From Ceratotherium simum simum (Eukaryota; Chordata; Mammalia; Perissodactyla; Rhinocerotidae), in NCBI RefSeq assembly GCF_000283155.1, contig NW_004454239.1:7095117-7159116 (forward strand): a stretch of DNA of 64,000 bases, in the 5' to 3' direction. This document shows, in pieces, positions 23,851 through 35,629 of the stretch. A program made the translations under genes and the position numbers. Position 1 is the stretch's first letter, and the number at the start of each line of letters is the position of its first letter. A model generated the notes under the pieces. It saw only the letters and a list, made by a program, of their open reading frames with translations, made no database searches and was not told where the DNA came from.

Positions 23851-24055
23851 GGCCAGCCTGGTGACGTAGTGGTTAAGTTTGCACACTCCACTTCAGCAGC
23901 CTGGGGTTTGCGGGTTTGGATCCCAGGCGTGGACCTACACCTTGCTTATCAAGCCATGCTGTGGCGGCGTCCCATATAAAGTAGAAGAAGATGGGCACGG
24001 ATGTTAGCCCAGGGCCAATCTTCCTCAGCAAAAAACCCAAAACAAACAAGCAAAC
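23851..24055 (+). mobile_element. ERE tRNA-derived SINE, single-module form
   Basis: 'ggggccagcctggtgacgtagtggttaagt' carries the A box and 'gggtttggatcccagg' the B box. 'tatcaagccatgctgtggcgg' and a single 'ggatgttagcccagggccaatcttcctcagc' module follow, then an A-rich tail containing C interruptions. The other five copies have two modules. Target duplication: AAAACAAACTACAGG at 23836-23850 and AAAACAGACTACAGG at 24056-24070 (14 of 15). Confidence 0.95.
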
Positions 24056-24244
24056 AAAACAGACTACAGGATTTTTACAGGTAAACACGTGGCCTTTATT
24101 GGTTCATTTAGAATGACTGGAAAAGTTGTGGGCCATCTGTGCTGTCTCTACAGGGTCTGTGGAGTTGGAGAAGACAGGTTGGGCACCAGAAGGTTTCACA
24201 ATCTCTGTAGTCACAAAATGCTGCTGTTTGTCCATCCATCCTCA

Positions 24245-24385
24245 CTTTCATTCATTCATTTTTCTCACCATGCCTCGTTGAGTGTCTTTCTCAGTGTCAG
24301 GCCCTGTGCCAGACCCTGGGGGTTAGGAGATGACCAAAGTGGGCACAGTCATGCCCTCCTGCAGCCTCCAGTCCAGAGCACTTCG
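24245..24385 (+). repeat. Ancient repeat head fragment
   Basis: 'ttcattcattcatttttctcacc', 'tcaggccctgtgccagaccctggggg' and 'catgccctcctgcagcc' match the head of the old repeat family seen at 4985 and 8800. Confidence 0.5.
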
Positions 24386-25139
24386 CAGATATTAAACCCG
24401 TGTCCAAGCCACGAACATCTGTGTGACTATGGTAATGCCTGTGTGTATACAGCACAATGTCAGAACATCAGGAGAGCCCAGAGTGGGAGCACCAGCCTGG
24501 ACACGCCTGGCAGGCCACACGATTGAAGGGCACCTATCGCAACGTCCGCCTGTGGCTTCTAACCTCTCCTTGTTCGTCCGGGACAGGGGATGGACACCTT
24601 GTACCATCTTGTACATGGTATCTTGTACCATCCACTCTGAAGATTTATCCAGTAGTATTATTTCTAAGCAGCTTTTCAAAGGCAGGACTAAGTTCCCTCC
24701 AGAGCACCCAGCCAGCAGCTTGCTCCCCGAATGCCGGCTCCCAGCAGCCACATTCCACGCAGAGAGAGAGCCCCCCCGGCCTCTGCACAGGACTGATGCC
24801 GATTAGGGTGCTTGCACCTGGCCTCCTCCACCAACCTGCTCCCGGAGCCCTCGAGCTCAGAGTCAGTAGCCTGGCTCCTTCGAACTAGGTCCCTAAATTC
24901 CAGCGAGATGAAGGTGTGTACCCAGGCTTGATGACATCGTGGGACCCCTGAGCTTTCAGCATCACTGGCTTAACCTCTTTGCACAAGCTAATTTCACCGG
25001 CAGAACAGCAATATCAGCCGCTAGTCATGACTTCTGAGTGTCCGTGGGAACTGTTTGTCAAGTGCTCTAACTGTAGCTCTAAATGTGAATAAGTGCATTT
25101 GAGCCGCGTCGGCGCCACAGAGGTCACAAGAACGTGGGC
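24386..25139. other. Unique DNA, nothing recognised
   Basis: It has a short local duplication around 24598-24632 (CTTGTACCATC twice, 24 bp apart). No homology is recognised otherwise. Confidence 0.4.
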
Positions 25140-25255
25140 TGCACAGGCAGGGGCGTCATCGCCTTGTTCCCCATTCTGTCTGCACCAATGGAACAGAGCC
25201 TGGCATGGAGCACTCACTCAGTGAATGTCTGCTGAGTGAGAGAAAGAACGAGTAT
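25140..25255 (+). mobile_element. L2 3' end fragment
   Basis: 'gcaggggcgtcatcgccttgttccccattctg', 'agagcctggcatggagcactcactcagtgaatgtctgctgagtgagagaaag' follow the order of the L2 terminus. Confidence 0.6.
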
Positions 25256-26084
25256 AAACGTCTAACCCCTGGTATATGTGACATCGCCTGCCGTCTCGTT
25301 CCTCCTCACCACCGCAGCAGGGGAGCCCCCAGGCCCACCGTGAACCCCAGTTCTGTGTTTTGTCGCCTTTGCAGATAGAAGTCGTGGGCAGACTGAAGCT
25401 TCCAATGGAAGTGTGCAGTGTACACAGCTGGATCTCCTGCTCGGAGGTGAGCTGAGGACGGACGGACTCCACTTCCTGATGACCACGAGAGCTGACTTGC
25501 TCAATGCCCTCGGTTTTCCTTCCCTGAGTCAAGGAAGTCCTCACCCTGGCTAGCAAGTTCTAGAATGGAGTTTCTGGGATTCTCAGGGTCCTACAAACCC
25601 CCCTGCACTCCACCGCCTCACCACCTCCCTCTCAGCATCACAATCAAGCAGCAGAGCTTGGGAGGCCAGGGTTCCTCCAGCAGGAGCTCCCCATCCCAAG
25701 GCCCTTCCCTGGAGGCAGCTGGACCACAGCCTCTGGGTCTCCTGTACTTACACCTACGGCTGCCTGCTCTTGGGGAACAAGATGCCCGCATCGCCTTGTT
25801 TCTCAGCCATGGTTCTAGGAAGTGGGTCAAACTCCTTTCAGGAGGCATGGCCCATGTGAGGACCCAGTGGTATCTATGGGTTCTTCCCCATTGCAGAGAT
25901 GCCCACAGTCCAATTTCATATTCAGTTGAGGGGTTCCTGCAGTCCCTGAAACCACGCCTGGGCCCTCCTCGGGTGGTTCAGAGGCCCTGGACGGGGTCCT
26001 TGTCTCAGGAGCTGTGTCCAATAGGCTGAGGGAGAGGGGCCCTGCCTGTCCCACTGACATGATGCCCACATGTCCCTGGCATAT
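25256..26084. other. Unique DNA, nothing recognised
   Basis: No repeat or gene is recognised. Open frames on both strands overlap here without domain similarity. Confidence 0.4.
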
Positions 26085-26215
26085 GACTTTCTGGAATGCA
26101 GCCCCAATGCAGCCTCCCAGACAGCAGTGGTTTTTATGTTCACTGTGGATTCCCAGCACCTAGACTGGTGCCTGGACCCAACAGAAACTTGGTAAATACT
26201 GTTAGAATGAGTGGG
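26085..26215 (+). mobile_element. L2 3' end fragment
   Basis: 'ttcactgtggattcccagcacctagactggtgcctggacc' followed by 'cagaaacttggtaaatactgttagaatgagt' matches the L2 end, diverged. Confidence 0.65.
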
Positions 26216-26217
26216 GA

Positions 26218-26310
26218 ATACAGTCATGGGTAGATCACCTGATCTCTCCGGCCTCAGTTTCCTCATATGTCAAATAAAAGCTCCCACTTAGATGAGCTCT
26301 TTGGTACCTG
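26218..26310 (+). mobile_element. MIR SINE core fragment
   Basis: 'agatcacctgatctctccggcctcagtttcctcatatgtcaaataaaagctcccac' matches the MIR core, directly following the L2 tail. Confidence 0.6.
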
Positions 26311-27611
26311 CAAGCTCCCAGTGTTCATAATTTTAGGTTCCAGTGTCCTTACCCAGGGAACATGGAAAATCTGGGGACAATCCCTCTTCTGACCCAACTC
26401 TTCCCTCACCCTGGTCTGGGAAGTTAGTGTTTAGATATTTTAGCCAAAAATTTTCCCTAGAAAGCAAAGTCTAATTGCCAGCTGCACCCTCCTTCAAGAA
26501 AACTCCATAAATAAAAATCAGAAAGTAGTTGCTCAATCAACAACAAAACAACATTTTCCTTTACAGAGTCACTGGAACAAAAGAGCTCTTCCTAATAGGT
26601 GCACACTCAATTCTTGGCAGAAAAGCTTAAAGCCAAAGTGTGTAATGTCTGACATTTTTGAGGAGGCCTCTACAACGTGTCCACACCACTCTCGAGTCTG
26701 TTACTAGCTACTAGAGCAGTGGGGACAGAGGGTGGGGCACACACTAAAGGTTCAAGCACCCAGGGCCATGGGCACCTCGGCCCGCTGGGGATGCCCGCCA
26801 GGCTGTGTCCTCATCCTGGGCCTCTGCCTGCTGACCTGCACAAGCCAGCCACTCTTCCTCCCTCCAGTGCATTTCATCAGGTGAGCATTCAGTACATGCG
26901 GGAGCACGAATGGGGGCCGGGAGCGAGGAAGTGCCCCGAACCCTAACCAAACAACATTAGATACATTCAACAAACTATCGGCTTGGTGGGGGGGACCTGG
27001 ACTCTGATCCTGTTCCCTGTGCTCTGGCCTTGGACAGCACCTCAGATCCCGTCTACGGTTGCTGTTTTTAAAAACTAGGATCAGTAAACAACTAGGAACA
27101 TTTCAAAGTAGAGTATAGGCCCAGAGTCACAACTTTTCCTCCAGTGACACTTGGTGAAAATTGTTACATTACAAACATGACATGCACAAGCTACAGCCAA
27201 GAATCAAATCCAGAGTGAGGATCTGTCACTTAATTTCTGAGAGGACCTGATGGCTCTTAGGGAAACTGAAAGAAGCAAGCCCTGTTAGTCCACGAAACAG
27301 CCCGTGAAGAGGGCCAATGCCTCAAGGCAGCCAGGGAAAAGGCAGAGGAACGTGCTTTGTGAAATTGACAGAACCTCATCAGGTCCTCCTCTGTCCTGCC
27401 ATTGTTATCCAAATTCAATGCCTCACTTGTAACTTTCATTTTTCTTATGATTAGAAAAAAATCTACAATTTCTGCTTTGTCTTCTGAAGGGATGCAAATG
27501 GCCCAAATCTGAAGAGTTAGATGAATCCATTCTCTCGGTTACGGTCTGGGGCCAGGTTAAATGGGCAGAAGTCTACTGATGGATAAAGGACTGAATAAAG
27601 CAAGAGGAAAG
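26311..27611. other. Unique DNA, nothing recognised
   Basis: AT-rich stretches occur at 26420-26600 and 27060-27230. No repeat, RNA gene or exon is recognised. Confidence 0.4.
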
Positions 27612-27675
27612 CAGGAAGGAAGGAAGGAAACAAGGAAGGAAGGAAGGAAGGGAGGGAGGAAGGGAGGAAGAAGGA
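27612..27675. repeat. (GGAA)n microsatellite
   Basis: GGAA/GGGA tetranucleotides with few interruptions, fully purine on the plus strand. GGAA is also the ETS-factor core, so dense arrays can bind ETS proteins. No function can be inferred here. Confidence 0.9.
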
Positions 27676-28438
27676 ATTCTTTTCCAAGAAAATTGACTAG
27701 TAAACCAAGGAGACACACCACTGCTATCCCTAAGTTTAAATATAAAATACAGTGTTTTTAAATTAGAACTTCAGATTAGAGTTTTGTTGGTTTATCACAA
27801 TGAATCATAGAAAATAATATTCCACTGAGTAAAATCATCATGTTTACCCAGATCAGAACATGGTAGACTGCACAACGTTTCTGTGGATAGGAGTTGTCTA
27901 GATAGATGGAGTGGATAATTATGCTTCATTCTCCCTCCCCCACACCTAACCATTTGTTTTGCTTTAATTTTGCCTTAATTACTCAGAAAATTAAGAAGAA
28001 CGTGGAGTCCCTAGGTTTTTGAATAATCTAGACAAGGATATATATTTGGTGTGGCTTTAAAAGGGGTTTTCAAAATTCCTCACGTGGCTCAGGATGGAGG
28101 GGGTGCATGGGCACCAGGGTCTCTGTAGAGATTCTCCCTACAGACAGAGACTTGGGCACCCATGTCTTCCTTTTCAAGGGTGAGTCCTGTTGCAGCTAAC
28201 TTGGCAGGGCCCTGAGGAGGCTCCTCTCACAGACGATGGGGCTGGAAGGAGCCCTGGAGTTACCCCGCACTCCTGTGGAGCTGCTGGAGGAGGGTAGCCC
28301 AGAAGTCACGACCACGGGACATGGCTCAGAGCCTCCCTTTATTTTTCAAGCCAGAAAACTGGTGGAATATTGCACGCCTTCTATGCGTCCATCCCTGTTC
28401 TGAGTATTGCATGCAGAGGTAACAACAACTACAAAATA
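27676..28438. other. Unique DNA, nothing recognised
   Basis: It is AT-rich to about 28080, with a conserved-looking segment at 27950-28010, and GC-rich after. No repeat is recognised. Confidence 0.35.
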
Positions 28439-28612
28439 GATGTATTATTGAGCACTCACTGTGTATTTCACATACGTGGTTTCATTCAACTCACGAGAGT
28501 AACTGTTATCCCTAATTTAGAAACTGAGGCAGCAGCAAGCAACTCACCCAAGATCACACAGCGGCGAAGCAGAGAGCCAGGTGTCAGGTGCAGGCATCTG
28601 ACCGCAGCACCT
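28439..28612 (-). mobile_element. MIR SINE (antisense)
   Basis: 'attattgagcactcactgtg', 'gtttcattcaactcacgagagtaactgttatccctaatttagaaactgaggc' and 'caactcacccaagatcacacagcggcg' are MIR in reverse complement. Confidence 0.8.
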
Positions 28613-28669
28613 ATGCTCTCAGTCACTCCCCATCCCGCCCTCCTGCGTATAAGGGAAGGTAAGGGAAGC

Positions 28670-28832
28670 TCCATCACTGAGCACGGCCTAGGGGCCAGGC
28701 CTCGTGTTGTCACCTTCCCTCCCATCAGCTCATAAACGCCCATTCACCTCTCGACATAACCCTGCCAGGTGGGTGCTACTGGCCCTGTTTTCTAGAGGGG
28801 AAACCAAGCTGGTCAGGGCCATGCAGTCCGTC
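28670..28832 (-). mobile_element. MIR SINE (antisense), second copy
   Basis: 'actgagcacggcctaggggccagg', 'cataaccctgccaggtgggtgctactggccctgttttctagaggggaaacc' and 'ggtcagggccatgcagtc' match a more diverged MIR in the same orientation as the previous one. Confidence 0.65.
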
Positions 28833-29439
28833 TGTTTCCACAGTGTGTGTTGCTCCCACCATATGCGGGGACGAGCCCAGTGCCTTCCGCTGTAAACTCG
28901 GGGAGACCACACTGAGGAAAGAGCAGCAGCTCAGGGGCACAGGGAAACCACACTGCAAAAGTCAGCAGCAGCGTCAACCCCGGGGGCCTCTGTCCCCTCA
29001 TGCCCCGCACCACCGGTGTGACCCGTCCTGGACAGACTAAAGATCTAGACCAGCCGGCCGAGGAAACTGTGGGGATCAGAGCCATGGACAGGTTTCCTCC
29101 CCTTTTACTTAAGATCACAGAAAGCCAGAAAGCTTCTGCTCTTGAGGATTTGCTCTCGGCGCTGCGAGAGGAAGCAGCCGCAGAATGTGACGGGCTCACC
29201 AGGAAGGCCAAATCAGGTGGATGGAGAAACCAGTCCAGTCACGGGAGAGCCTGCTTTTGCAGGAAGATTTCTTTTTTAGTTAAAAAAAAAAAAAGAGAGA
29301 GACTATAGTATATGAAAAATTCCTCATCTCACAGCCTCATCTAACCTACGTGGTCATCAGACCAAAAAAAAAGTTTCCTTAAATATTGCATGGCCGACTA
29401 CTCGCAAAGCCTCTTTCCCCATGGAACATTACTACTTTT
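28833..29439. other. Unique DNA, nothing recognised
   Basis: An A-run lies at 29282-29294. No retroelement or gene is recognisable to its left. Confidence 0.4.
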
Positions 29440-30020
29440 TTTTTTTTTTCTTTTTTGCAGCTTTAGAAAAATAGATAATTACTTCAGTTAATTTCAGCAA
29501 AACAGTTCAAACTCATCAGGGCTGAACAAGTATAATTTACTGCTCCTTCTGACTTATTGTTGTGACTAGATGTGGATTGATGATTAAAGTGGTAAACAGT
29601 AGCGTTTCTGTGAAATGGCTGACTCGGCTGCCAGCGTGTCAGGGGAGACACCTGCCCCAATGGCTGTGCCGGGATTGTGCCGGCGCTCAAGGCTGTCAAC
29701 AAAGAATATAAGGATTTGACAAGGTGTTATCTAATTGTGTTTTTAAAAGCCACGATACATACATCTTTTAATGTGTCACTTTAAGCAGCCGGAGAATTTC
29801 TTTTATTAAAAAGTACAAAGGAAAAATGAATGCCTTGCATTTTCTTTTTTTTCCCCCTCTCCCTCTCTCTGTTATTTTCTTTTCCTTTCCCTTTCCAAGC
29901 TCTACCCTTTTGCCGTCATTCAGTAGAATATATTTTGCTCTTTAGTCAAATTGGCTTTTATTTAAATGGCTGCCCAAAATAGCTCAGCCACATTAGGTCT
30001 ATAAGAAGAAAGAACAGTAT
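29440..30020. promoter_or_regulatory. Candidate conserved noncoding element
   Basis: About 580 bp free of recognised repeats, with a palindromic homeodomain core TAATTA (29476-29481), a second GTTAATTT core nearby, a TGTCAACAAAG forkhead/HMG-like string (29694-29704), and a pyrimidine-rich tract at 29848-29900. The mix of AT-rich blocks and dense transcription-factor cores resembles vertebrate developmental enhancers. This is inferred from composition only. Confidence 0.35.
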
Positions 30021-32569
30021 GTCCCACAGACCGTCTCTGCTCTCGTCCTGGAGGAAATTAGCCGTGGTAAAAAGGTGAAGAGTAAACCTTCCCCGAGGCT
30101 CTGAGCCCTGAGAGTGAGGGGTCGGTGGGGGCTTCCCCCAGAGTATGACCCTTGGAGACACCTTCCCTCTTCTCAGGAGTCCTCTCTTGTCATCCCCAGA
30201 CTCTGTGCTTCCTTTTCCCCTCTCCCCTGCCTCCTTCTTGCCCAGTAACATGGGAAGTGGTGGGGAAAGGACGGCAACAAGTCGGGTGAGGCCCTCCATG
30301 CACCCATCTACGACTGTGGAAGTCAATGACGCCCTGCAGAGCTGAGATTTTGAAAGAACCAGAGAGAGGACTCTACCCAGGAAAACTGCTTGGAGAGAAG
30401 GCAGTCAGAGGGACAAACAACCACAGTCTGTCAAGAATGAGGGGTCCCCTACCGTCACCAGTCCTGAGGGATGGAGGGTTAGAGGGCAGTGCCCAATCCT
30501 TCATCTTCACATGGGGAAGCCAAGCTCTCAGATCACAGTCAGAAAGTGGAGGGCCAGCCCTGCAACGCAGAGCGACCCACTCCTCAGGCGGGGCTGGCCC
30601 AACCTCGTGTTGACTCCCGTAGCGAGGTTCCCGGCGCCACCTGGTGAAGGGTTGCTCTGCTGGGTCCCGCTGCACCCGCCCACACCCAGGGCCCAAGCGG
30701 GAAGCATGTGGCACAGAGGAGCTGTCCTGGAGGAGCCCACCTGCCGTGGGCAGCACTGAGCCACGTGCGTGGCTCCTCGGCAGAGGGCTTTTGGGCACCA
30801 GGGGGGTCAGGGGGAAGTTTCCAGGAAAACCTGGAAGGGTCTGGGGGATGCCTCGAATCCCACACCTTGAATCCACACCCAGATCCATCTAGACTGCTCC
30901 TCTGTGCCAGGCTGACTCGGATGTTGGTTTCAGTCTTTACCGAATGGAATGCGAGTCCTGGTGGTTTCTCTCCCGAGGGAGACAGAAGAAGTGGAGAGGG
31001 GAAGTAGTGGGGCAGGCCAGCTCGCCGCTGCCAAGGAGGGGAGCAGGACTCCCCAGTCCAGGACCACCTGAGCACGACCCCCACATCCCTCCAGCAGGCT
31101 CCACTGGGATCCTGGGCACGAGGGCCTAATGATCTGGTCCAGGCAGATATTTAAGCCGTCAGTGTCATGTGGTGAGTCAAGAAATGTGTTACCAGTTATG
31201 CAAAGAAGGCAGTGGCCAGTGGTGGAGGGAGCTGGGGAGGAAGAGGACAGGCAGGCCACGGGGCTCACCCCGAGAACAGAGCCAAGCCTGAGGAGGCCAG
31301 GTGGGGTGGGGACAGAGACCTACAGCCTGGCCCACAGACGCCAGGGCCATGGCCCGGAAGGCAGCCCTGGAGACTGGGCTAGGATGGGCCCTGGGGCCTG
31401 CTCCCCTGGGGTACCCATCAGTGCAGTAAGGAGCACTGGCTGCTGCCGCATGTGGACAGATGCTGAGAGGCTGGGTCAAACGGGCATTTCGTGTTGCTGG
31501 GTGTGGACAGCAGTGGGGAAAGACAAGGTCTGGGGCAGGCCATCCTCTGAGCACTCCTTGATATTGAGCGCCTACTGATTGCCCTTCCAGAGAAACTTAG
31601 AGAAAGGGCTCTGGTGTCTGACATCCTCCGTGCAGTGCAGCTTGCAGTAGCCCCGTGGAAGATGCCGCATGTGCCATAGACGAGCCTGTAAGGCTGAGAG
31701 GATGAGACTGAGAGATGGGGACACGGGGGGAGAATCTTTGAGGCTAGTTTTTCTCTGAGGACAGCTGAAGATATCTGTAAGTCTAGCCTATGTTTTTCCT
31801 CCTCAGAGTCTCTCGGGCTCCACTTGGAAAGGTTCTATCCAGCCATCTCATGCCCTCCAAATGCTCTGAAGGCCTGCCAGGCTGGCGGACCCCAGATCTC
31901 GAGATCAAGGCTATCTGGGAGGTCACCACAAGGTGGGTAAATGACAAGCCCCAGACTGACAGCTGATGTCCCTTCATAGGGTCACGAAGTTCCCAGTGGG
32001 GACAGGGGAGCCGCGGGAGAGACAAGGACAGCAGAACTCCGTTGTCCGCAAGCTTGCCAGGGGAGGTCAGAGCCAAGGCGGGCCTTGCCGAAGACTAGAA
32101 GGGTTTTGCTTTGCCAAAGAGTCACCACCACGTTTGTTCTGCCTGCCTACCTTTTTAGGAAATGCTCCACCTCAGAAGCCACTCATGAGAGATGACCTTT
32201 GGGACACTGGCCAGGGCTGGGCTGTCTGCAGCAGCCTGGACAAGAGCTCACTGGGCCATCCGCACCCAACGTCTGGGGAAGCCACCCCAAATCTCCTCCA
32301 TCTGGACTATGGGCCACCCCACCCCAGGGCGGCAGATGGTCACAGGGTTCTCCTCATGACGGTCCTTCCTTGCTGCCCTCAGACCAGCGGAGCCTCCTGG
32401 AGTTTCAAGGAAGTGGTGTTTACTCCAAGGGAGAGCCCGATAGAGCCGGAATTGACCCGGAACTGGATCTGACACCAAGAAACAGAAAAGCAGCAGGCGT
32501 TGGGAAAGGGGAGCGAGCAGGGACGGCCCCACCGATTCACTGGACAACACTCCGCTAGTCCCACCCTCA
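30021..32569. other. GC-rich unique DNA, no repeats recognised
   Basis: About 2.5 kb with many overlapping open frames on both strands (up to 171 codons at 30373-30888, minus). Dense open frames on both strands at once indicate GC-rich noncoding DNA, not a gene. No domain, splice pattern or repeat is recognised. Confidence 0.45.
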
Positions 32570-33960
32570 CACTGACAGGTGCAGGTACTTCTCGCGGGTT
32601 TTCTTCTGCGAGGTTCTCACACAGCATCTTCTCTCTGATCGGCCAGGCTGTAGCCACAAATACATGATAACGTTTGCAAGAAAGCATCTCTTTACAGCAG
32701 GTTTAATGAAGGGCTCTGCTCCAGATATATGGGAGAAGATGCTGAACCTGACGATGGCTTCTAAATGGTATGAATGTGAAAAACCTCAGCAAATAATAAA
32801 CACATTTCAAGCTTTATACCTGTTTATTCCACACTTTCTTTAATATACCAATTATTCATGTAACACCTAACTGAGAAATGTGTTACATCTAGCAATCACT
32901 TATAAGAATTTGCTAAACAGTAGCACCACGGATGTGTCCATCACCGATCATTTATCATCCTTCTATAACCATGAACTTGCTGGCAAATGGGGGGTAAAGT
33001 TGATTTAATCTTTGGGTTCAGGAAAAAAACCCAGAAGATATTTGTGATTATGAGACATTTGCTTTTCATTTCCACAGCCAGTTAGGATTCACAAACATGA
33101 AAATCCATTATGGAATGGTGTATAAAGTGTGACCGCTCTTGTTCAGTCAATTAGTGAACTGAGCCTGAGTGTGCTACTTATCTGATAATCCGCATCTTTC
33201 GTCTGACAAAAGTAAAGAGATATTCAAAGAGATGGGGTGTGGGTCCAAGGAGGCCTTGATTCATCCTCCACACTTGTATCCAGACATCCACCTGCCTGAC
33301 TCATTTTCATTCCACATCCTAAGAATGGGTTCAACAAAAGAAGGCAACCAAACAACCTGCCAGAAGGGGGAATGGGAAAATCCCACTGCATTTCTGGGGC
33401 GTTGGGCACCCCTGATTTAAACAGTCTCCCCACGTTCTACTCTGCGAAGTCTTTTGTGCCCCCTGACACCTTTATGCAATACCAATGGATAATTTATCCC
33501 AAAATGGATGCTATTTTTGCTTTGCAAGAATTTGATGCATAGTGACTTGTGCATGGAAATTACCCTGCACATCTGTATTCTGATTATGATATTTAGTGCA
33601 AGGGTCATGAATAATAATATTGCTAAATATGCTCATTGCCATCTATAAATAAAGGTTATCTCACCAGAGAAGGTTTTGTTTTGAAGTGGCAGAACAAGGC
33701 AGGTTAGTTGCAAGACAATAGAGCTTTAATTTTAATATGAAAATAAATACTTAAATTTATAAATATTCAAATGATTTCCAAAGCGCAGGAGAATTGCATC
33801 CATACCTGCTCAGCAAGTGAGGACGAAGCTTTCTGGACCGCACTGGGAAAGTTGTCTAAGGCCACCTTGTTAATGTTGGAGACGAATTCTGAAGGGCAGC
33901 ACCCCCTCCAAGCCATGCATTTCTCTTATATTTTAATAAACTATAACTTGTGAGCAAAAG
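32570..33960. other. AT-rich repeat-free block, possible conserved noncoding DNA
   Basis: No transposon similarity is recognised across about 1.4 kb. The sequence is balanced to AT-rich, with several TAAT and ATTAA cores. A regulatory role is possible but only by analogy. Confidence 0.25.
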
Positions 33961-34564
33961 CCCAACATAGCCTGTAGTCTTTCCTCAAATTGCTCCTGCA
34001 ACCCATCAAAGCCGGCTGTGACTCAGAGGGGAGGTCTCTACAGGACAGGAGAGTGGAGTGGCTGAGGGCGGGCACAGCAGTGAAGGCGGCAGCAGACCTG
34101 GACTGAGCGTGAGCAGTGAGGACACCCCAGCCCCCTGCCCTCACGTCTCACACCCGACCACCAACTTTGCAGAAGGAATGACCACTTCCCTCTGTTGTTA
34201 TCTGCTTCTGCTCTGAATTCCCCTCCGCCAAACGAGTAGGGGCATTTGTCTTTGCCTTTCTGCATTGGTCCACCTGCCTGGGAAGCGGGCCCAGCTGTGC
34301 CGGCTCTACCATCTGTGCACATCTAGGCCCTGCAAGGGGCAGTGGGATTCAGGACACACCAGAAGTCCTCGGTCTTCTCCCTCCTCCTGCAGGCAGCCCC
34401 TTACCACTTGCTGGTTCCCTGCTACCTAGGAAGGTTTTCATCCACTCTTCCTGATGGCCAGCCTTCCCTCAAGCAGCTGGCCATCAAAGAGGCTTTGTTT
34501 GTAAGTGCTGGATTAGGAAGAACCACAGAGAGCAAAAACGGGACCTGGAAAGTCCTCTGAGACA
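33961..34564. other. Unique DNA, nothing recognised
   Basis: No homology is recognised. Confidence 0.4.
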
Positions 34565-34665
34565 CTCAAGTCTAAGCCCCTCACTCTGCACTGGGGAAAC
34601 TGGCCCCAGAGAGTAAAGGGGCTCAGCGAGGTGGATGGTACGTGAGGCCTACGCCCCGTCTTCTG
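34565..34665 (-). mobile_element. Possible MIR fragment (antisense)
   Basis: 'cactctgcactggggaaactggccccagagagtaaaggggctcagcg' loosely follows the reverse-complement MIR core. It is weak. Confidence 0.4.
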
Positions 34666-35225
34666 AGCCATGTCTTCATCCTCCAGGGGCTGAAATGTCC
34701 AGCAGTAAAAGGGGTGCATACTTCCAGCTCTGCAAGTGGGTTGTAGACTGCAGTGCAGGCTGAGAGCACACACAGGGAAGGCAAAGTTTAAAATCTACTA
34801 CAGGACACTTTTATGCAGACGACACAAAGAGCAAAGCTGGAAGCTCTTGCCTTCCCAAAACGGAAGGCAAAGCACAGGCTTAGAAGCCAACAAAGCCATG
34901 CTGAAGGGCATGTGAAGCCACTAAAAGACACCAGGGCCCAAGTGTCCTGGGAAGAGGGGCCCCAGAGGAACAAACTTGACCTCTAGGCCACTGTCAAGCT
35001 CGCCTGACCACCCAAGAAGAGAGGACACCATCACTCCTGGTGTCCATAGAGGGTGTCACAGCCCATAAACAACAGATCAAAGGGCCTGTGAAGAAGGCCC
35101 ATGGCATGGCCCAGTCAGCACTGACCAGGCCTGACGGGGAGAAGATGTCTGGGCTGACTCTCCCAGCCAGCAAAAGTGGCCGATGGATCCAGAGAGCTGG
35201 CTCTAAATAGTCAGCTTTCACCCTC
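34666..35225. other. Unique DNA, nothing recognised
   Basis: It precedes the poly-T end of the ATP5MF retrocopy. No repeat is recognised. Confidence 0.4.
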
Positions 35226-35629
35226 TTTTTTTTTTTTTCCCATGTACCAGTCATCTTTTATTGGGTTCTCAGCTAGGATATGAAAGGACTCAGGGGTGCC
35301 GGGCAAAGGTCATGGTCAGGAATGCAGAGTGTGCCTCCACACTGGGCCCTCTGCAGTGGCACCTGCGTAGCCACTCGTGTTTGAGTTCCTTGTAAGAACG
35401 GCAATAGTTGAAAAGCACATAAGCTGCCAGCACCATGGAAACCCCAGCGATGCTCCCTTTCTTCACATCGATATACTTATTGTAATACCTATAGTAACCT
35501 CTTTGAAACGCTCCAGCAATGCCTTTAGGGGTAAAATCCCGCATGAGTATCCAGCTTGGCCGCTCCCCTATTTTGACATCCATGAGTTTCTTCTCCTTCA
35601 ATGGAATGACTGATGCCATCTTGGAGTCC
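35226..35629 (-). pseudogene. ATP5MF: Processed retrocopy of ATP5MF (ATP synthase membrane subunit f), stop codon lost
   Basis: The parent encodes a small inner-membrane subunit of the mitochondrial F1Fo ATP synthase. The minus-strand frame starts at an ATG at 35619-35617 and gives 88 residues that align end to end, without gaps or stops, with the short ATP5MF isoform. It contains the family strings PSWILMRDF, GAFQRGYYRYYNKYI and the hydrophobic helix ending in YVLFNYCRSYKELKHE. It is intronless, with an AATAAA signal (35262-35257) and an A13 tail (plus-strand T-run 35226-35238): a spliced, reverse-transcribed mRNA. The ancestral stop after the final His is TGC (35355-35353), so the frame reads on about 21 codons to a stop at 35290. 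An Arg-to-Trp and a Tyr-to-Cys change near the C terminus look like decay. The frame is also open for 55 codons upstream. Flanks TCAGCTTTCACCCTC (35211-35225) and TCAACTTTCCCCATC (35630-35644) match at 12 of 15 and may be the target duplication. No promoter is evident, so expression is unproven. Confidence 0.93.

Noticed and set aside
27561..27761. 66-codon Lys/Glu/Gly-rich frame
   Set aside because: It is a translation of the GGAA microsatellite.
30373..31084. Pile of open frames up to 171 codons on both strands
   Set aside because: This is a GC-rich region in which all frames are sparse in stops. No homology was recognised.
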